Shown: positions 13,098-24,027 of the stretch, piece by piece | Position numbering within the stretch: position 1 is the first letter of the stretch | How the letters are laid out: each line of letters starts with the position of its first letter | Position numbers and translations under genes: made by a program | The notes under the pieces: generated by a model | Database searches by the model: none | Seen by the model: the letters and a program-made list of their open reading frames with translations, nothing else | Told to the model about the DNA's origin: nothing | Source: Effrenium voratum | Taxonomy: Eukaryota > Sar > Dinophyceae > Suessiales > Symbiodiniaceae | NCBI GenBank assembly: GCA_963377175.1 | Contig: CAUJNA010002868.1 | Span: 396,478-460,477, forward strand | Direction of reading: 5' to 3' | Length of the DNA: 64,000 nt

Positions 13098-13241
13098 CTG
13101 GTAAGTGGAAACTGCGTAACCCGAGCTCTTGAATTCGGGGCCACACCCAACGAAGCCGTGGGATTCCCCCGGAGTCCGAATCTCCGGCCCGGGGCTCGGG
13201 CTGCGCAGCTCTGCGAGCCGCAGCGCTTCCGAAGGACCCAC
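13098..13241 (-). CDS. Exon candidate, unassigned
   Basis: Minus-strand block from GGGTCGAG|GTGGGT to TACCAG|GTCC. It is 144 nt and 48 in-phase codons with very GC-rich third positions, starting VGPSEALRLAELRSP and ending KSSGYAVSTYQ. The donor would be GT. Two other frames are also open, and the real exon may be a shorter part of this block. A family A element follows the donor, as it does for the C2 exons, which supports an exon here. Confidence 0.4.
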
Positions 13242-14410
13242 CTCGACCCACCGACCCCCATGCCCCGTCCCCGCTGCGCTCCAAAGGATTCTGTTGCAAA
13301 AACAGCGGGTAGCCTCACTAAAACTTCCATTTGGTAAAGACCCCTGGAAAAATACAATAAACAAATGTCCAGTAGTGATAGATTCCCTGTAGCCATGCGC
13401 ACCTTCGATGGGGGCAACTGGATCCGAGGGATATTTGTGCCACCATGATGATTACTGCGGAAAAATGCCATATGTTCCTGCAAGATGCATCAGATCCTTC
13501 CCAGTCAAATGAGTCTAGGTCACAAACTGTTTACCACAAAAGTGGATGCTCCGCAAGTAAGTCCAAGCCAAAAGCTTCAGACCCATTAGTGTGCCACAAT
13601 CTGAGTCAAACGAGTTGGAACTGAAGAGCAGCGTTGGAATGGAGCATGACACCAGCTGTGTGCCGAGCCCCAGTTTCACTGGAGTGGGGAGTGTCAAATT
13701 GGCGACAACCGTGAACCCTTTAAGGAAACAAAATCATGGCACCGAATGTCCGATTCCAAAAGTGGGACTTTCAAGTACGCCAACTCTGTGTGGAAAGCCC
13801 ACAACACACACCATCGAACGCCTGACAGGTCGGAGTGCCTGACAGGTTCAGGCGGACATCATTGATCATGTCGGTTGCTTAAAGCGAGGGCACGTAACTC
13901 GAAGTCCAAACTGGTTCCCAAAATGATCTCAAGAAAGCCACGTCAACTTGGCACTTTTTGGGCAAAGAATGCCATACTTTGAAGAAGCATCCACTACCAC
14001 TTTTACGAGGAGACCAACATGCACTGCATTACGGTAGCCTTACCAAGACACCTGTCGTGTCCAGAAGCAAAGATTCGGACGTGTCCGGGGGATATCCTGA
14101 AACTGGAAACCGACCCCCTTACTTTTCTCGGAATTGGATAAGCCAAGCAACTCATGCAGTTGGGCGCGATTGGGGGCCGTGGACCATCTGTTATGACTCT
14201 TGCGAAGACCGCCCTCGTATGGCTGGCTCCGTTTGGTTTCCCCTCATGCCATACACTTAACACAAACACGCCCAGACATGGCCAGAAATCATGAGTCCCA
14301 AGAGAACTCGACCATACCCATAGCAGGTAAGGGCTTGAAACCTCTTGAGCATCATGGTCTTCCCTGCAGAACTACATTCTCATCCGGAAAGCTGGATAAG
14401 GCAACATGGC

Positions 14411-14529
14411 CATGTCAAAAGCCCGTACCCCCAGTGAACATCCCAATCCCCACTAAAATAGGTTCTAAAATGGGTGGTGAATTCACCTACCAACCAAAAT
14501 GGGATCCCAAAACGGTTTTGAGAACAGCC
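14411..14529. repeat. Inverted-repeat element family A, copy 2
   Basis: About 119 bp. It contains the shared AACATCCCAATCCCCACTAA core, AAATAGGTTCTAAAATGGGT and the GATCCCAAAACGGTTTTG end. The right edge is about 11 bp from the predicted donor of the minus-strand exon at 14,541. Confidence 0.85.
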
Positions 14530-14540
14530 ACATCTCTGGC

Positions 14541-14596
14541 CTCCCTCTGGAAAACTGGATCCTGTGGCGCCGGCAGCAGAGGCGCCGTCGCGGTGC
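14541..14596 (-). CDS. Exon candidate, C2-like second unit
   Basis: On the minus strand GCACCAG|GC opens a 56-nt block ending GGGAG|GC. In the phase that fits, it reads TATAPLLPAPQDPVFQRE. The final TQDPVFQRE-like stretch resembles the NPVWNE strand of C2 domains, so it may belong to a second C2 unit of the protein encoded at 22-18 kb. Frames on both strands are open here, and the call rests on the motif and the boundary pattern. Confidence 0.4.
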
Positions 14597-14947
14597 CTGG
14601 TGCGACAGGCGGAAGCTCCCAAAAGGGCTTCAAACCGAACCCAAGGGTGGCATAACCTCCCCATCCAAAAGTATGGATAAAATTATCCGCAATATTCTTA
14701 AGACAATATAGCTCAACACGAATCAGATGTAGGGTGTATACCTAATATACAATTAGAGGTAAGATTAAAGCCAAGAGCAAAACCTTTTGCAATTAAGCTC
14801 CCCCCCCAGAAAGAAAAAGAAGAAAGGGGAACACCAAAAAAGATCGATCCCCATTTTGCCACCCCGAACTGCATGCTAAATCTTGATGTAAGGGACTTGT
14901 CAGAAGTGTCCAGGGTTAGCCCAAACATCAATTCATGCAGGCATCCA

Positions 14948-15180
14948 TTAAAGGGGTTCAGGGTGCCGGTATAAAGACACAAAACTAAACTGTTGCCAGG
15001 ATTGTCCAACCTCCATGACAAGCGAAAATGGGCAGCCGCCCCCATCTTGCGCAGCTCTCCGGTGGCCAACGAAACGGCAATTATCCGTTTGGTGGAAAGC
15101 GGCTGCCTCTGAAAAGCGACCAGCCGTGAATCCGGGGTCAAGTGGCAACGGGGATGCCTCAGAGCTTCCGAAAAAGGGGG
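14948..15180. other. Ambiguous GC-biased island
   Basis: Open on both strands. The plus reading includes DKRKWAAAPILRSSPVANE and the minus reading includes PLSTKRIIAVSLATGELRKM. Either could be an exon; strand cannot be fixed. Confidence 0.35.
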
Positions 15181-15686
15181 CCAACTAGGCGTGTTCCCAA
15201 GCAACAGCAAACGATGCCCCATGTATCAACAAATCTGACAAACTGCCACTCAAATGGTCCCGACCAACAAGAGTGACCGGGGTCCGCGACCCAAGGCTTC
15301 AAATTCCGACTGAAAGATCCTGACGAGATCTTGCAAATCTCCAAACCTGACTGAGCCACAACCACTGCAATTAGGAGATCAACTCGATTGTTGCTTTTGG
15401 TGTTCGCCTTTCTATCTCTATTTTTCCTATTGCATTTTGTTTGTCGTCGCCTTGCGTGTCACCAGTGGGAAAGTTGGCTTTGGGCCACACTCAGAACAGC
15501 CGCTCACTCACTGGTCAGCTTGCCTGGAGCTTTTGGTAGTCGATGATCAAAACCTTGGTTGATCCAGCAGGCAGGGTCCGCATTTTGCGTACATTCCAAG
15601 GATCTGAGAGTTTTTGTATTACACCCTGAGACTACACCCTTGGGAAATGACCCAGAACGGTTCAAGATTAAACGGTTTTAACCAGA

Positions 15687-15720
15687 AATATATATATATA
15701 TATATGTATATGTATATATA
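15687..15720. repeat. (TA)n microsatellite
   Basis: Alternating TA with TGTA interruptions. Confidence 0.9.
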
Positions 15721-16160
15721 GATGGAGTCAATACCCAGTGGGTGTATTCCCAGGGTGCAACACAAAAACCCTTAGAAAGGGCTTAAGCGTTTTCCCTCTC
15801 AGAATATCACCCTGGGATCAGGTCTACCTGATTTCCTCAAAAGGAACCCTAGCAGGTTCACGGCCTATGGCTTGTGCCGAGCGTCAACGGCCTTCGGCCC
15901 CACTCACCCAATCCAGTTGCCCACAAGTAGTGTTGTTAGTTGCTCATTTGTCTGGTTTTCGGCATTTGGGACCGTCGACCTTTGTTCCCCTTCTTACATG
16001 CTGAGAAGATTGGCCAAAAGAAGTTTTTTTCTTTTTCTGATTTGCCACTAACATGATCTTCCCGAAAAGTATATGCACAAAAGCCTGATGTACACGCCCT
16101 AAGGGCAAGAGGGTAACATCAGGGCTGAGGGCCGAGTCCATGAATTCAGGGACCGTGTGC

Positions 16161-16205
16161 CTTGCACAAAAGCAGAGCAGAGCCCTGGAGCCGCTCGGCG
16201 ACTCC
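16161..16205 (-). CDS. Exon candidate, unassigned
   Basis: Minus-strand block between GTCGGAG|GGA and TGCAAG|GC: 15 codons, GVAERLQGSALLLCK. The surrounding 16,140-16,270 island is also open on the plus strand (SRALEPLGDSLRLGAPL), so the call is weak. Confidence 0.25.
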
Positions 16206-17636
16206 CTCCGACTCGGGGCCCCGCTAACTCACCCTGGCCCGCGCCTGCCGAAGGTCGAACCCAGGCGCAGAACGTATTTGCTTTCATCAATCAATCAAAC
16301 AGAACGAGAAGCTTGCGTAAACAAGAGGCTAACACATGTTTGAACAGGTGAGACCCTGGTCAGCCTCCAATGCACAGACCCGTTTTTGACAACCCCAACC
16401 ACGCGGAGGGCCCACTCTGTTAGCAAATGTTTGACTGCCGCCATCCACCAAACAATTTCGAGCATCCTTCATGTTTACCACCTTGACGAATTTGATATCT
16501 TGAAAAACAAGCTTTTGCTCCAAACTCTTTGACAGCGTTTTGGGACAGGGTAACAGATTTCAGTGGTTCTCACAAAACCGGGCACTGTGACCAATCCTGC
16601 TTGCGGATCTTTGGATCGAACGTCCGGATTCGGACCTCACCTTTGTGCGCACCCAGCAAGGGCTCGCAGCGATACGCTAACCTCAAGGCTTTCGATCCAT
16701 GCAAGGGCTGGACATCGGGTGACCCCAAACTCAAGGTTTGCCAAAGGAAGATGGACCTCAATGATCATGGATTGAAGCCGCACCTTTCTCCATGCCGGGA
16801 AAAACCTCTGGATCATGGTGGCTTTGCAAGTTGGAAACCTCACAATGGCGGTCTGGAGTCCCCGGATTCTGAAACACTGTGGTACTAGCGATTTGAGAAT
16901 GGCTCATCATGTCTTCCAAATTTGCGCGAACACCACAAGCCAAGGTTTGCTTTGAACCGAACGATCAGACCGTGCAAGAGCCATGTTGATCACTTGTCGC
17001 CTTGTTTTTTCTCCCCAAGCCTTCACTGGTGGGAAGGGAGAAGGACAATATGACTTATTGGTAGTGATTTAATTGGATAGTTCCCTCACCGTCGTTTGAG
17101 AAATCACTGCAAGTGCCTGGGGGTTTGTTGCCGTCGCAACTCTCTGAAACAATAAATAAACTCTGCAACCCAACCATATCTAGATCGAGGAAAATCCGTT
17201 TGAGTTCGCAACTACAGACTATTGTACTATATTACGTACCCATGAATCGGGCATGGCTGAGCACTGCAGCTACGACATTGCCCATTGCTCATGTTTGTCT
17301 GTCTCCCAAAAGGGAAACTCAACGATTGTTTGTTTTGTTTGAGTTCCCTTCAACACAATCGCAAGAAGGTTACCCAACACAAAAAACAAACTACCATTTT
17401 TGCCAGTTGCTCAATCAACGTGTTTGTTGTGCTGATACCCTTTTGTAGATCAAGAAGGAACATCAAAGGGAAATCCAGTGAGCCTCGGAATGACTTGTTT
17501 TGCATAGGAAACCTGGGTGGCTCCCCTGCCCCGCCCTGCCCTAACGACCAACTGCAATGTAGTTTTGTCAGTTGCCCCACCACCATGTCTGTCTTCAGAA
17601 GGTGCTGCGGCTTTTGTGGATCCACCCATGTACAGC

Positions 17637-17705
17637 GTGAAAGTAGATGGCACAATCTCGTTTATGTGGGTAAGTAAAGGGGATGACTAAGGGTAAATGG
17701 GGATA
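17637..17705. repeat. Short dispersed repeat (copy 1 of 2)
   Basis: About 70 bp (AGTAGATGGCACAATCTC... AGTAAAGGGGATGAC...) that recurs with about 80% identity by eye at 27,056-27,128. Confidence 0.7.
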
Positions 17706-17748
17706 ACTACATCAACATGTGGGGTCGGTCGTGCCATCCATGTTCGGC

Positions 17749-17832
17749 CCGCAACTGAAACAGAACCAGTCCCTCAGCACTCGGAATTCCGAGGAGCTGG
17801 GAGTTGCCAGGCACGTTCACGGCGGGACCCGC
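17749..17832 (-). CDS. Exon candidate, possible start of a second C2 unit
   Basis: Minus-strand block from GAGCCGAG|GCG to TTGCGG|GC, 28 in-phase codons. It reads AGPAVNVPGNSQLLGIPS followed by AEGLVLFQLR. The EGLVLFQLRA end resembles the first strand of a C2 domain (G-x-L-x-V-x-V-x-x-A). In phase it would follow the exon ending at 18,422. The intron join is inferred and the C2 reading is tentative. Confidence 0.45.
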
Positions 17833-18239
17833 CTCGGCTCCAAAACTGTTTGTGTGCGTCGCCGGCCGGAGGCACATACAAACAAGCAAAGTTTTTGGGG
17901 TTTCCTTCAGACCAAAACATATCCTTTCAATGGTTTTCACTTGGTTTGGCATCCTTTCAATGGTTTCCTTCAGACCAAACCAAACCATTGGGGTTCATTT
18001 ATGCCCCATTCCATTCCATGGTTTTTCGAAACCAGATATTTCCCCTCGGTTCTGAACCTGGAAAGAATCGGCCCCTGATGCCAAGATTGTCTTGCTTGGC
18101 CGGTTGTTCGTTTGTATACATGCGGTGCTTCCGCACTCCCTCCAACTCGGCGGTTTTCCAACACCATCCAGAAAATACGCTGCAATTATTTTAAGAGGTA
18201 GGCAACCATTGTTCAATTTGCCAGTCCGACAACTCAAAT

Positions 18240-18353
18240 GGCATGGGTCAAAATCCCGTACTCCCAAGTGAACATCCCAATCCCCACTAAAATAGGTTCT
18301 AACATGGGTGGTGCACCTACCCCAAAATAGTACCATTGGTTTGACTCACAGCC
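18240..18353. repeat. Inverted-repeat element family A, copy 3
   Basis: Complete copy. The left end TGGGTCAAAATCC and the right end GGTTTGACTCACAGCC are near-perfect inverted repeats. The right edge is 68 bp from the donor of the C2 exon ending at 18,422. Confidence 0.85.
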
Positions 18354-18421
18354 AAATGAATTGCTGCGGGTCATAACCTGACGATGGCCGCTTGCCAAAG
18401 GCATCGGGCTGAGCAGCTGGC

Positions 18422-18464
18422 AGGAGAGATGATGTCGTCCAAGGGGACCGTGACATGGCCAAGC
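18422..18464 (-). CDS. C2 protein exon e
   Basis: Acceptor CACAAG|G; LGHVTVPLDDIISP; proposed donor TCTCCT|GC. The start is well supported by the C2 closing strand; the end is less certain. Confidence 0.7.
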
Positions 18465-21400
18465 CTTGTGTCCCCGCCTGACAAGAGGGGTTTCTCATGT
18501 GGGTATGAAGTCTATAGTAGCATCCCTTCAAAAATGCATGGCAGACATAGTTCCATGTTCAAAAGGTGTCCACCAAAGGGTCGGCAGAATCATAATACCA
18601 GACACACAACTCCTTGTTCCATCCGCTCGAATGGGAAAAACCACGAGGTTTCGGCCCGGTTTCGGCGCCCAATTTAGCTCAGCTCCGCGCCGAAGAGGGG
18701 CGCCCGGCTCATCACCTCGAGCTCCAAGTTGCCTCAAGTCAGCGAAGAAAAAACAACAGCCCTTTTCCTCGGCTTTGTGGGGTGTGCTGGCAAAAAAAGG
18801 ATTAGAACACATTGGACAGTTGCCACCTGAGGTTTGGTTGTTACAAACCCTTCCGCAAACCTTCCATGACCGCCGTCCCACCCACATGTTGCATGCAGAA
18901 TGTCCACCTGCTTTCTCGGTAAAACTACCGGGCAAAACGAACCTCACTTGATCGATCGAATGGATGTGTCTCCTCACTTCTCGCGGGTTCTGGATCGATC
19001 AAAAAGAACAAAGTTGAAGACCCAAGGAAAATGGTTTTTTGAATGCGCCCCGCCCCATCTGCAAATCTGAACATGTAGTTCTTCAGTATGTTTAGCTTGG
19101 TTGCAATACAGTCCAGCTACAGTTTAAACTAGTGTCTATCAGTTAACAAGTATGGTTTGTAAAATCTAAGCACATTCTTAGCTCAAGCTAACCAGGGCTT
19201 CTCTCAATCGACCCAAGTGGGTTTGTCGATTTTAGGAATGGGACCCCCTAACATGGTGCTTTGTCCTTTTGGTACCCATTTAAACAACACAAAAAACAAA
19301 AGGTACCCGCAAAACAACACACCCAAGTAGTGGTGCCATGGGTCCAACGCGGCAACACGGCTGTCATGGAAGCCAGCCTTTCCGAGCCAAAGAGGTTGCA
19401 TCCAAAATGCCCATGGGTTGATGGCTATCCCTACTATCCCCCCGGCAAAAAAAAAGATGACAAGAAAGCCACGCACGGGTCTTTCGACCATGGCACCTAC
19501 AAAAGGATTGCCCTTCAAGAAACAGGAGAAACTGGAAGGCACTCCACCCCATAGTTGAAGTATCTGCTTGCTGCACAAAATTAGCCAAGTATCCTACCTG
19601 CGGTCGCGCTAAGCATGCTCGAAGCGCGTGAGGTCACATCATGCATCATTATTTTCATGGCAATCACACTGGCGCGCTCTGCCGCAAAACTAGCCGCTTG
19701 CCTCCCACGCCGCGGTAAAAGCAGGTTGTTCAGCTAACATCTAGCGAAGAATTGATGACTTTTCATGTGCTTCCCCACTGGCCACGCCAGTTTTCTGGTC
19801 ATCAGACTTTGAGCTTCAAAGCCAGCCGCCGGAATCCGAATCACACTGGCCACGCGCTGCCGCAGTGCGCCAGTTTTCTGGTCATCAGGTTTTGAATCAC
19901 ATTGGCCACGCGCCTCCACAGTGTGCGCAGCTAAACAAGCCGATGCGGCTTAAGTCTACCCCTTGTACAGGTCCTAAACTCTCTACCCCAGACTTCCATG
20001 GTTTGCTTAAAATAAGAATTTGATCAAACTTGGCGCCAGGTACAGGCCATGGGAGGCATTTCGCGAGCCGCAACCGCGAGAGCCCGGTCCGGCCTCTGGT
20101 GGAAACCACCGGAAACTCCATGAGGCAGTTCCAGGCAGGGCGGAGGTTGCTCCTGGAAGCTCAGTTCTGGGTTGGCGATGTGGCAATGTCCCCCAAAATG
20201 GTCCCTTAGGTTCCCGGAAAACCGACTCAAAAAGAGGCATCCCCCAAAAAAATACCACCCCATGTCTGTGTTCGTTTGAGACTCATTCAATCTGAGGCAG
20301 AGCCACGTTTAAAAAACAACAAAAAAAATAACGAATGGTCCGAGAAGGCGACCAAAAAAGACCCCCAGTCCCCCCAGTCCATCGACTGCAAGCAGAGTCC
20401 CGCTGAAAAAAGGTTCCCGCACGTTCCGTTATTTTCTTTGTTTTTTCTCCGAAACAATGGGCAAGGTTGTGGAAAGTAACATATTGTTATGATACCAAAG
20501 CGCATCCCTGGTTTGCAACTTGTAAGACAACAAGTGGCCCGACATCTCATGGAAAAAAACAACTCCCACAAAGTGTAGAGACCCTTTTAGCAGGATCCCT
20601 TGGCAAACGCTGGGCCAACTCCCGATCATTCGCTCCACACCGTGCCGCTGCGGCGCACGTGCTCGCCCAATCGCCCACGCCTCACGTTCCCCCGCTCCCC
20701 CGGCGTTAGGCATTGTTTACTTCCTGAGTCTTGAGGTGATCGAAGACACACCTACTGTGGACGAAATCCATTTCGCACCACTTTGAAACCATAGCAAACC
20801 ATTGTTTGCTGGTATTTACAGGGGAAGCATCACCCCCAGGGTTTTTTTAGGTGGTGCAGGATTTCGTCCATCCACAGTATTTCCCAACATGGAGCTCACA
20901 ATGGCACTGGGCAAAAGATCTGATTGCTGCCGCTTTCGTCAAGAACAACTTTAGTAATTACATGAAATGGCCGATGGGCCCCAAGCAAACGCTATTGCTG
21001 TGCCCATTCTCCCAAGAATGGGACATCCTCACTGCCTCCCCCTGGCTGCAACAAAAACCAGCAGAACATAGTTGCTGGCACACACACACACACACACCCA
21101 GCGGGAGCTTGCGGCTGAAATCTGTGCATGGAGTGCTTTTCAAACGAGTGAGGGCATGCCCGGCACGCTCAAGGCTTGAAAGTTGACTCTTGTAGTCAGG
21201 AAAACAAAGGGACAGATTCAAAAGACGCTCTTCATTTGGACTCATAACGCAAACAAGTCACATAAAGGGACTCCAGCTTTGTGTTAAGCCAAAGCAGGGC
21301 TCGACTTTCGCTGCGTCCACTTGTGCATTGCGGGGAAACCGGTCAGTGGGTCCAGCTGTTCACAGTTTGCCCGCGTTTCCAACCAAACATGCGCTACGGT

Positions 21401-22050
21401 CGAAACTCCTGTGGCTCAGGGTTCCGGTGAATTGAACATGTCAATTCCTACGAAGCCCAAGTACCTAGGTGTGTTTGACCGTCACACAAATGGTACGGTA
21501 AGCCGACAAGGCCCGATGAACCAGCAAACTCAGTCAGTGAAAAGTTAGCTAACCATAGACGGAGGTAAATTGGTTTAGGTGTTCGTAACTTTAAAAAAAC
21601 GCATCTCACTTCCGGAGTGGCCCGAAGTATTTGTTTACCAAGAAGGGAAAAGCATACAAAAGCTAGCTTCCCAAACAGAGGCCACTTTTGGAGGGTACCC
21701 CTTTTATTCGTGCTTTCAAAAGGAAGCCAAAAAACGACAAACCCACCCATGTTTTTCGGGGTCCCATTCCTAAAACAAGACACGCCCAGCTGATCCGACG
21801 AACCCGACGTCTCCACGTCACGTGGCTATGGGTCAAAACCCCGGTTACCCCGCAGTGAACATCCCCATCCAATCACTAAAATAGGTTCTAAAATGGGTGG
21901 TGCACCGAAAACCCCAAAATGAGATCCCAAAACGGTGTTGACCCGACGTCACGTCTCTGGGTGGTCGGGCACGTAGGGATTGGTGCCGATGCCGTGCACC
22001 GGGCGCAGGTCACGGGCCTCGACCACCAGCACCTGCAGGATGCCCTTGGC
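18422..22050 (-). CDS. C2-domain protein: five exons encoding one complete C2 domain
   Basis: Five minus-strand exons (22050-21971, 20680-20632, 20152-20119, 18732-18684, 18464-18422) join with correct phase at every junction. Together they give one ~100-residue C2 domain. In order: first strand GILQVLVVEARDL; the GIGTNPYV turn (SDPYV in typical members); RGRLGEHVRRSGTVWS (T-x-V...NPVWNE-like); EQPPPCLELPH; NLELEVMSRAPLFGA; and the closing strand LGHVTVPLDDI. C2 domains bind membrane lipids or proteins. Here the aspartates that bind calcium are missing: NPYV replaces DPYV, and there is no D-x-D after LELEV. A calcium-independent membrane or protein-binding role is therefore more likely. All four introns start GC or GA and end AG (1,290, 479, 1,386 and 219 nt). 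Further exons of the same gene probably lie on both sides (for example 17,749-17,832, 14,541-14,596 and 7,963-8,046, which look C2-like), suggesting a multi-C2 protein. The protein class (ferlin, extended synaptotagmin or other) cannot be decided. Confidence 0.85.
18684..18732 (-). CDS. C2 protein exon d
   Basis: Acceptor GACTTGAG|GC; NLELEVMSRAPLFGA; donor GCGGA|GC. GA plus the next G gives Glu. Confidence 0.8.
19770..19925. repeat. Short tandem repeat (two to three diverged units)
   Basis: Units share CACTGGCCACGC and CCAGTTTTCTGGTCATCAG with variable spacing of about 65-75 bp. A further fragment (CACTGGCGCG) lies near 19,667. Confidence 0.75.
20119..20152 (-). CDS. C2 protein exon c (34 nt)
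   Basis: Acceptor CTTCCAG|GAG; 11 codons plus 1 nt, EQPPPCLELPH; donor CATG|GA. The single G joins GC of the next exon to give Gly. Confidence 0.75.
20632..20680 (-). CDS. C2 protein exon b
   Basis: Acceptor CGTGAG|G; 1 nt plus 16 codons, RGRLGEHVRRSGTVWS; donor GGAGC|GA. A competing frame (AWAIGRARAPQRHG) is open, but only this one continues the C2 fold and the phase. Confidence 0.8.
21080..21096. repeat. (CA)n microsatellite
   Basis: Short CA run inside otherwise unique DNA. Confidence 0.85.
21712..21790. repeat. Dispersed short repeat family B, one copy
   Basis: Contains AAAAGGAAGCCAAAAAACGA, GGGGTCCCATTCCTAAAACA and AGACACGCCCA. Related copies occur at about 27,780, 39,612, 44,703, 45,229, 53,784, 60,785 and 63,112. 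Confidence 0.6.
21824..21944. repeat. Inverted-repeat element family A, copy 4
   Basis: Left end GGCTATGGGTCAAAACCCC, core CACTAAAATAGGTTC and AAAATGGGTGGTGCACCGAA, right end GATCCCAAAACGGTGTTGAC. It ends 26 bp from the donor of the C2 exon at 21,971. Confidence 0.85.
21971..22050 (-). CDS. C2 protein exon a
   Basis: Acceptor AAGCGAG|GCC; 26 codons plus 2 nt; contains GILQVLVVEARDL and GIGTNPY. The donor TACGT|GC leaves GT, which the next exon completes to GTG (Val). Confidence 0.85.
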
Positions 22051-22091
22051 CTCGCTTCGCTTCGGCTCGCTGGCGGTCCCGTTTGGAGCTC

Positions 22092-22400
22092 TCTTTTTTT
22101 CCGGTCTTAACTTATCGTATAGCAACACCAGCTTGTTTTTGTTTTTCCATGGTTTTTTTTTTATTATTTTTTTTTCATTTTTTTTTTCGTTTTTTTTTTG
22201 TTTATTTGTTGTGTGTTTGTGTCTGCGGTTTCACCAGTTTTTACTTATTCTCTTTGTGGCAACACCAACTTGATGGGTTTTGCCCCTTGGCTTTTTGCTT
22301 TGTTTGTTGCTTGCTTGCTTTTCCGTGGTTTGTTTCCGGCTTCAGCTCTTTTACAGCAACACCAACTACTTGGTCGTTTGGCTTCAAATCATTTATGGCA
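22092..22400. repeat. Poly-T tract and degenerate ~100-bp tandem repeat
   Basis: T-rich (22,092-22,201). The words CCATGGTTT or CCGTGGTTT, followed by GGCAACACCAACT, recur at about 22,121, 22,258 and 22,353, with a weaker fourth copy near 22,398. Cys/Phe-rich frames across it are artefacts. Confidence 0.7.
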
Positions 22401-23249
22401 ACGACTCCTCTTTTGCCACAAATCGACCCTTGGACGCTCGGAACTCATTTTTGGATGTGCTATCAACTTCCCTTCCAACTCATCTCTTTGGTGTCAAGTG
22501 GTAAACAAAACTCCCAAAGGTGTGTGTTTTTTTGGATATTGTACTCTCTTCCTTTCAATCGCCCCAACGGCATTCAAGAAATTCCAGCAAACTGGGGGCG
22601 GGGGCCGAAGAAATGACGTGGATGGCGTCCTCTCTTCAACTGAAGCAGCGGGTTGGACCCTGCGGGTTTGCGTGAGATCTGAAAGATAAGTTCCATTGCT
22701 TGGGGGGAGGGGGGTTGGGAACCTCTTGTTTGGGTGGTTTGCTCTCTTCCCTTTTTGGATGTTGTCTGCTTGTCTGCCTTGCATAAGCATGGCAGGCACC
22801 TGGCTTCAAGCGTGTTTGTTGCATCTTAGTGTCCTTCAAAAAATGTTGGAATACCATCTACAACCATCCAAAAAAGGAACTTTCAGTTGCGTGCAAACAC
22901 TAGGGCCCTGCTTTGTTTCCCGGCTAGGGCGTGCCTCTTAGAGGGACCTGCTAAATTGAAGGGAACCCCGTAGAATTCTTCCAAACGGCTCAAGAGGCAG
23001 GCCCTGCGTCCAATCCCCTGTGTTGAAACACATCGCGCGGCAAAAGAGCCAGACCCTCACCGTCCCACCCTGAAACGAGCTCAGAACACGCACCCAAAGC
23101 CAGCTAAACAAAACGCAAACAAATGCATTGATGAAGAAGTAATGATCCTTTACCCCCCAAGAATTGAACACTTGTCTTCTGGCTGAAAGGGTGACCGTAC
23201 GGTGGAAATCCCTTACTTCTGTATCCACCAATGTTTTTTGCACTCTAGC

Positions 23250-23450
23250 TTAAATCGTCATTGTTCGAATCTTCGCCGGGACCCGGGCAATGTCCGGAGC
23301 AGCAGCCAGTTCCTCTGCTCGGCCTCGCAAGCCAAGAGCGGCACCAATATCACGTGGAAAAGGAACCTGACGCTCTCCACAACTAAGCGCAGCCTAGGAT
23401 GGTCCAGGTTGTCCATGGACAATGTTGCCACAGCTTCACAGAATATGCTG
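23250..23450. other. Ambiguous GC-biased island
   Basis: Open on both strands. The minus reading LRLVVESVRFLFHVILVPLL is hydrophobic and has AG|G / GAG|GC edges. The plus reading (RRDPGNVRSSSQFLCSAS) is equally GC-ended. It could be a membrane-segment exon upstream of the C2 exons. Confidence 0.35.
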
Positions 23451-23820
23451 CCTTAATAAAATGTTCAGAAGGGAAAGACAACATATAATCCAAACCTTAG
23501 AACACCTGAGCATTCATGTTTGGGATCCAAGGGCGAGCCAAGCGCTCTGAGTATGCCGCTGTTTCGGGACAGCGCAGAGGGGCCCAACCTGCCGGCCCAC
23601 AGCACTCAAAAATTGACCTCCCTCCGACGCCCCGGGAAGTGAAGGGCCAACCCTTCCCATTGCACCTGGAGGGTACCTGAAAAATCAGCATTGAGTCAGG
23701 TGCCATGTGCCAGCAAGGATCCTGCTCGCTTTTGCATGTCGTTTGCTCAGGACCCCAATGTATCCAACCAGTTCTCACTTTGCCCACCTGGACAAAGCTT
23801 GTGAAGTTGGTAAACGCTAT

Positions 23821-23962
23821 CTCTATTGCAAATATATTAACAAATATATATTTATACAACAAACAAAATAACCAACGAACCAACCAAAGCAAGCAAGCAA
23901 GCAAACAAACAAACAAACAACCACGCATAAAAACACAAACAAGCAAACAACCAAACACACAA
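23821..23962. repeat. (AAAC)n-type microsatellite
   Basis: Runs of CAAA/GCAA units, with ATA-rich sequence at the left end. Confidence 0.85.
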
Positions 23963-24027
23963 ATTGATCACATGAAGAAACGTGTAAATAAAACAGGTTG
24001 GGGCGTGGTGGTTTCAACTCCGCCCCG

